This document shows, one piece after another, positions 61,761-64,000 of a DNA stretch of 64,000 bases. The DNA is from Ascaris suum (taxonomy: Eukaryota; Nematoda; Chromadorea; Rhabditida; Ascarididae): positions 10,238,184 through 10,302,183 of the forward strand of contig CM024168.1 of the NCBI GenBank assembly GCA_013433145.1, written 5' to 3'. Made by a program: the position numbers and the translations under genes. The notes beneath the pieces are model-generated. The model was given only the letters and a program-made list of their open reading frames with translations. It did not search any database and was not told the DNA's origin. Positions within the stretch are counted from its first letter, which is position 1. Each line of letters begins with the position of its first letter.

Positions 61761-62600
61761 AACAGCGAATACGGTGCAGACGATACATGAACATGCTACG
61801 TGCAATAGAAATGTTCTTGCATGAGTTCTGGGCATACATACACTACACTCACATTACCACTTCATGAGCCGACTACGTTCCCGCCACCGTTTACGACAAG
61901 CTGTGAATGAATATTGGTGGAATTCCTTACTCTTACTGCATCAAGATGGTGCAAATGCATGACTTTAACGGGCGCACGTAAAAAAGCTTATTTCTGTAAT
62001 GTTGGGAGGAAAATGGGTATTGCGAACAGAGTGAATAGCAACAGCTCAGTTACTTATTAGTGTGAAATGGAAATGAGCTCCATTACTAATCCTACTGCCC
62101 GGATGATTAGACAAATAAAAGACGTATATCCAAGATCGGCCCAAACGATTGCTACATTTGGTGGATCTCTAGCACGGACTACCTCCTCGATTTCGTTGAC
62201 GCCCACCATATATGGGTTTAGCAATCTTCCGCCTAGTACTGGACCGGTCGCCTATTTCTCTCAAGTTTTTATTTAACCAATCATCCATTGCTTTCACTAA
62301 GTAACTAAATTCTCTGCAACACTCGGCTCAACCACATCACAATTATGTTGCAGGCTGCGAATATCTCGTTTCCTTTGGTGGAAGGCAATGAGTGACCCTT
62401 TTCATATACTGAACGACGAACACGACGGCAGACAACAATATAGCCGATCCCTAGCCTGCTCGCAATAGAAGCGCTACAAACGTTAGCCGCTATCAAAACA
62501 ACAATAACACCATCCTTAACAAAACAAAACAACAACGGTTTTAACAACAAACGACAACAAACTGCACGAAAGGAATCCCCACAGCGTTTTCATCCCTCAA

Positions 62601-63399
62601 TCATCCTTCCAAATTTCGGAGTTCAGACGCACGCACGTTCAGGGATTTGGCTAACACATCCTTCTGTTCGGCAATGTGAGTAAACTTGTTTCCAGTTGCA
62701 GGAGAAGATGATGGCGGTCTGCCCGCGTATTTCAGAGCACGATTCCCCCTGCAGAAAATACTTCAAGATCACATCAAAGCACAGCATATGTACGCCGTCT
62801 AGATCAAGCAATCTCCCAATGGGTAAACAGTAGTAGCTTCAACTAATCCAGGATGCAAACGAACCTTTCCAATAACATTTCTTCAAACATTTATTTAGGA
62901 ACCATCCATGTACACGTGGCCTAATTTTCGTGCACCCAAAGAGTGTTTGCTTATGACACCGGCATTCACCTGCCACACTCCAAGGAAAACATTTCAATTG
63001 TGAGAGGATTTATGGACGTAAAAATACGACTCACACGCCGCCAAATGGCCCACACATTTAGAAGCAATCCCACGAATATAGAGCTCTTCCGGTCACTGCG
63101 CTTTCTGGGCCCGTCCCCCCTTCCACCGTTCCCAGTCACGAGGAAATTTAACGACGAAAACACTCGAAAAAGAGCCAACTTGGTAAGAAGCGAGTTGAAT
63201 CTTGGTTGTACGAATGCCCAAGCACCAGCATTCTTGTGCTCCTCTTGTGCCCATACCACCTGCTTGCCTTTATAGCGCAAACACTCTGCCATCACCAAGT
63301 CGTAAGGAAATGGGCTAATCTGCTCAATGCGGCAAATCGCCACTCTCGATTCGAGATTCAGATGCTTGCGAGCGGCCACTAGATCGTAATATACTTTCC
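62601..63399 (-). CDS. ogdh-1: 2-oxoglutarate dehydrogenase E1, C-terminal two exons
   Basis: Exon 63399-63180 (acceptor GTGTTTCAG) encodes GKVYYDLVAARKHLNLE, ICRIEQISPFPYDLV and WAQEEHKNAGAWAFVQPR. Exon 62748-62601 (acceptor TATTTTCTGCAG) encodes ALKYAGRPPSSSPATGNKFT and ends at a stop after SELRNLEG. The donor AA/GTTGGC and the single leading G of the last exon form a Lys codon, so the junction is exact in phase. This is the C-terminal transketolase-like end of the E1 subunit of the 2-oxoglutarate dehydrogenase complex, which decarboxylates 2-oxoglutarate with thiamine diphosphate in mitochondria (citric acid cycle). The thiamine-binding and catalytic parts lie beyond the right edge. The symbol follows the C. 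elegans orthologue. AATAAA lies on the minus strand near 62267-62272. The reading frame is intact. Confidence 0.93.
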
Positions 63400-64000
63400 C
63401 TGAAACACTTTTACTCGCAAACTGCGGGCAAAATATTGCGGAAAACCCATGATAAAAACTCCTAAAACTATCAAGAAATATTACAGATACTCTGAGCACA
63501 TTATGTGATAGGAAAAAGGATGCAATCTCTTCAAATGCAAGGAACTTGCCTGATGAGTTGAAGTGAATGGCAGAACAAAAAGATGGGTGAGGACGTAAGA
63601 ATCTAATGGAAATCCAGATAATCTCTTGATTTAAAATGCCTCGTTCTCTTATGCTTCCTTTGAATTGATTACGCCTTCTAATGCACTCGAATTCACTCTG
63701 ACCTCCCATGACGGTTTAAATGCACTTCGACATCCTTCTCGCTCTCTGAATTCGGGCTTATCACGCGTATTGCTCAAAAGATAGTGGTAAGCGATCATTG
63801 CAGTCCTTTCGGGAACGAATTTCACATTTCCAGTCCAGAAATTCAGGAAAGAACTTTTCATCCGCAACTCCTAATTCTTTGGAGATCCGTTAATTTTTCA
63901 TCTTATGCAAATCATATCACAGAGCTTTTCTAAGCTGCAACCCACATAATATAACTGACAGAGTAAAATAACTAGTATATATCCTCGAAATAGTTGAATA
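63400..64000 (-). other. Intron of the 2-oxoglutarate dehydrogenase gene
   Basis: Upstream of the GKVYYDL exon (towards the right edge) none of the conserved preceding blocks (KPLLLLTPKSLLRHP-like, DDFLPGTRF-like) is found, so this is intron and the next exon is outside the window. Open frames here are intron read-through. Confidence 0.6.

Noticed and set aside
62067..62276. Plus-strand frame near the end of 2-oxoglutarate dehydrogenase
   Set aside because: Looked at first like part of the enzyme's tail, but it is on the other strand and the true tail exon is at 62601-62748.
62966..63709. A 247-codon minus-strand open frame taken as one protein
   Set aside because: Only 63180-63399 is the dehydrogenase exon. 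The rest is intron read-through on both sides, as shown by the acceptor, the donor and the exact phase to the last exon.

Overview
The window is eukaryotic and reads as a parasitic strongylid-type (hookworm-like) nematode. Genes are cut into many small exons with GT donors and TTTCAG-like acceptors. GC content is moderate, introns are long and full of decayed retroelements, and the recognisable proteins (an SH2-tyrosine-kinase of the nematode Fer-like family, a P2X7-type zinc domain, 2-oxoglutarate dehydrogenase) fit a nematode. All gene models were built by eye from codon frames and phase-compatible splice sites. I saw no tRNA, rRNA, CRISPR array or bacterial operon.

Layout. 0-5.5 kb: little beyond orphan coding-like segments. 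5.5-7.6 kb (+): three phase-matched exons of a P2X7-like zinc-coordinating domain. 9.4 kb: a near-perfect hairpin. 10.4 kb: scrap of a CR1/Jockey-type reverse transcriptase (RT). 12.37-22.55 kb (+): an N-terminal SH2 domain plus tyrosine-kinase domain in seven phase-0 exons; the HRD aspartate is Cys and the DFG aspartate is Glu, so it is probably a pseudokinase. One intron carries an antisense CR1-type RT relic. 24-28.5 kb: overlapping coding-like exons on both strands, unidentified. 29-34 kb: a few orphan exons, unidentified.

35.2-45.1 kb: two inverted copies (A, 3.3 kb; B, 3.7 kb) of a compound repeat with terminal inverted repeats of about 265-270 bp. Each carries the same internal cargo, including a decayed RTE-clade RT. 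A CR1-type RT relic lies between them. 45.1-58.6 kb (+): a long coiled-coil protein gene of about 17-19 exons, starting some 26 bp after the end of copy B. 62.6-63.4 kb (-): the last two exons of 2-oxoglutarate dehydrogenase E1, whose upstream exons lie beyond the right edge.

The genes show no operon-like or pathway relationship. The most notable items are the probable SH2-pseudokinase, the RT-bearing inverted-repeat units and the hairpin at 9.4 kb. Several poly-G tracts of 10-15 bp, of the kind that needs the FANCJ/DOG-1 helicase in C. elegans, are also present.
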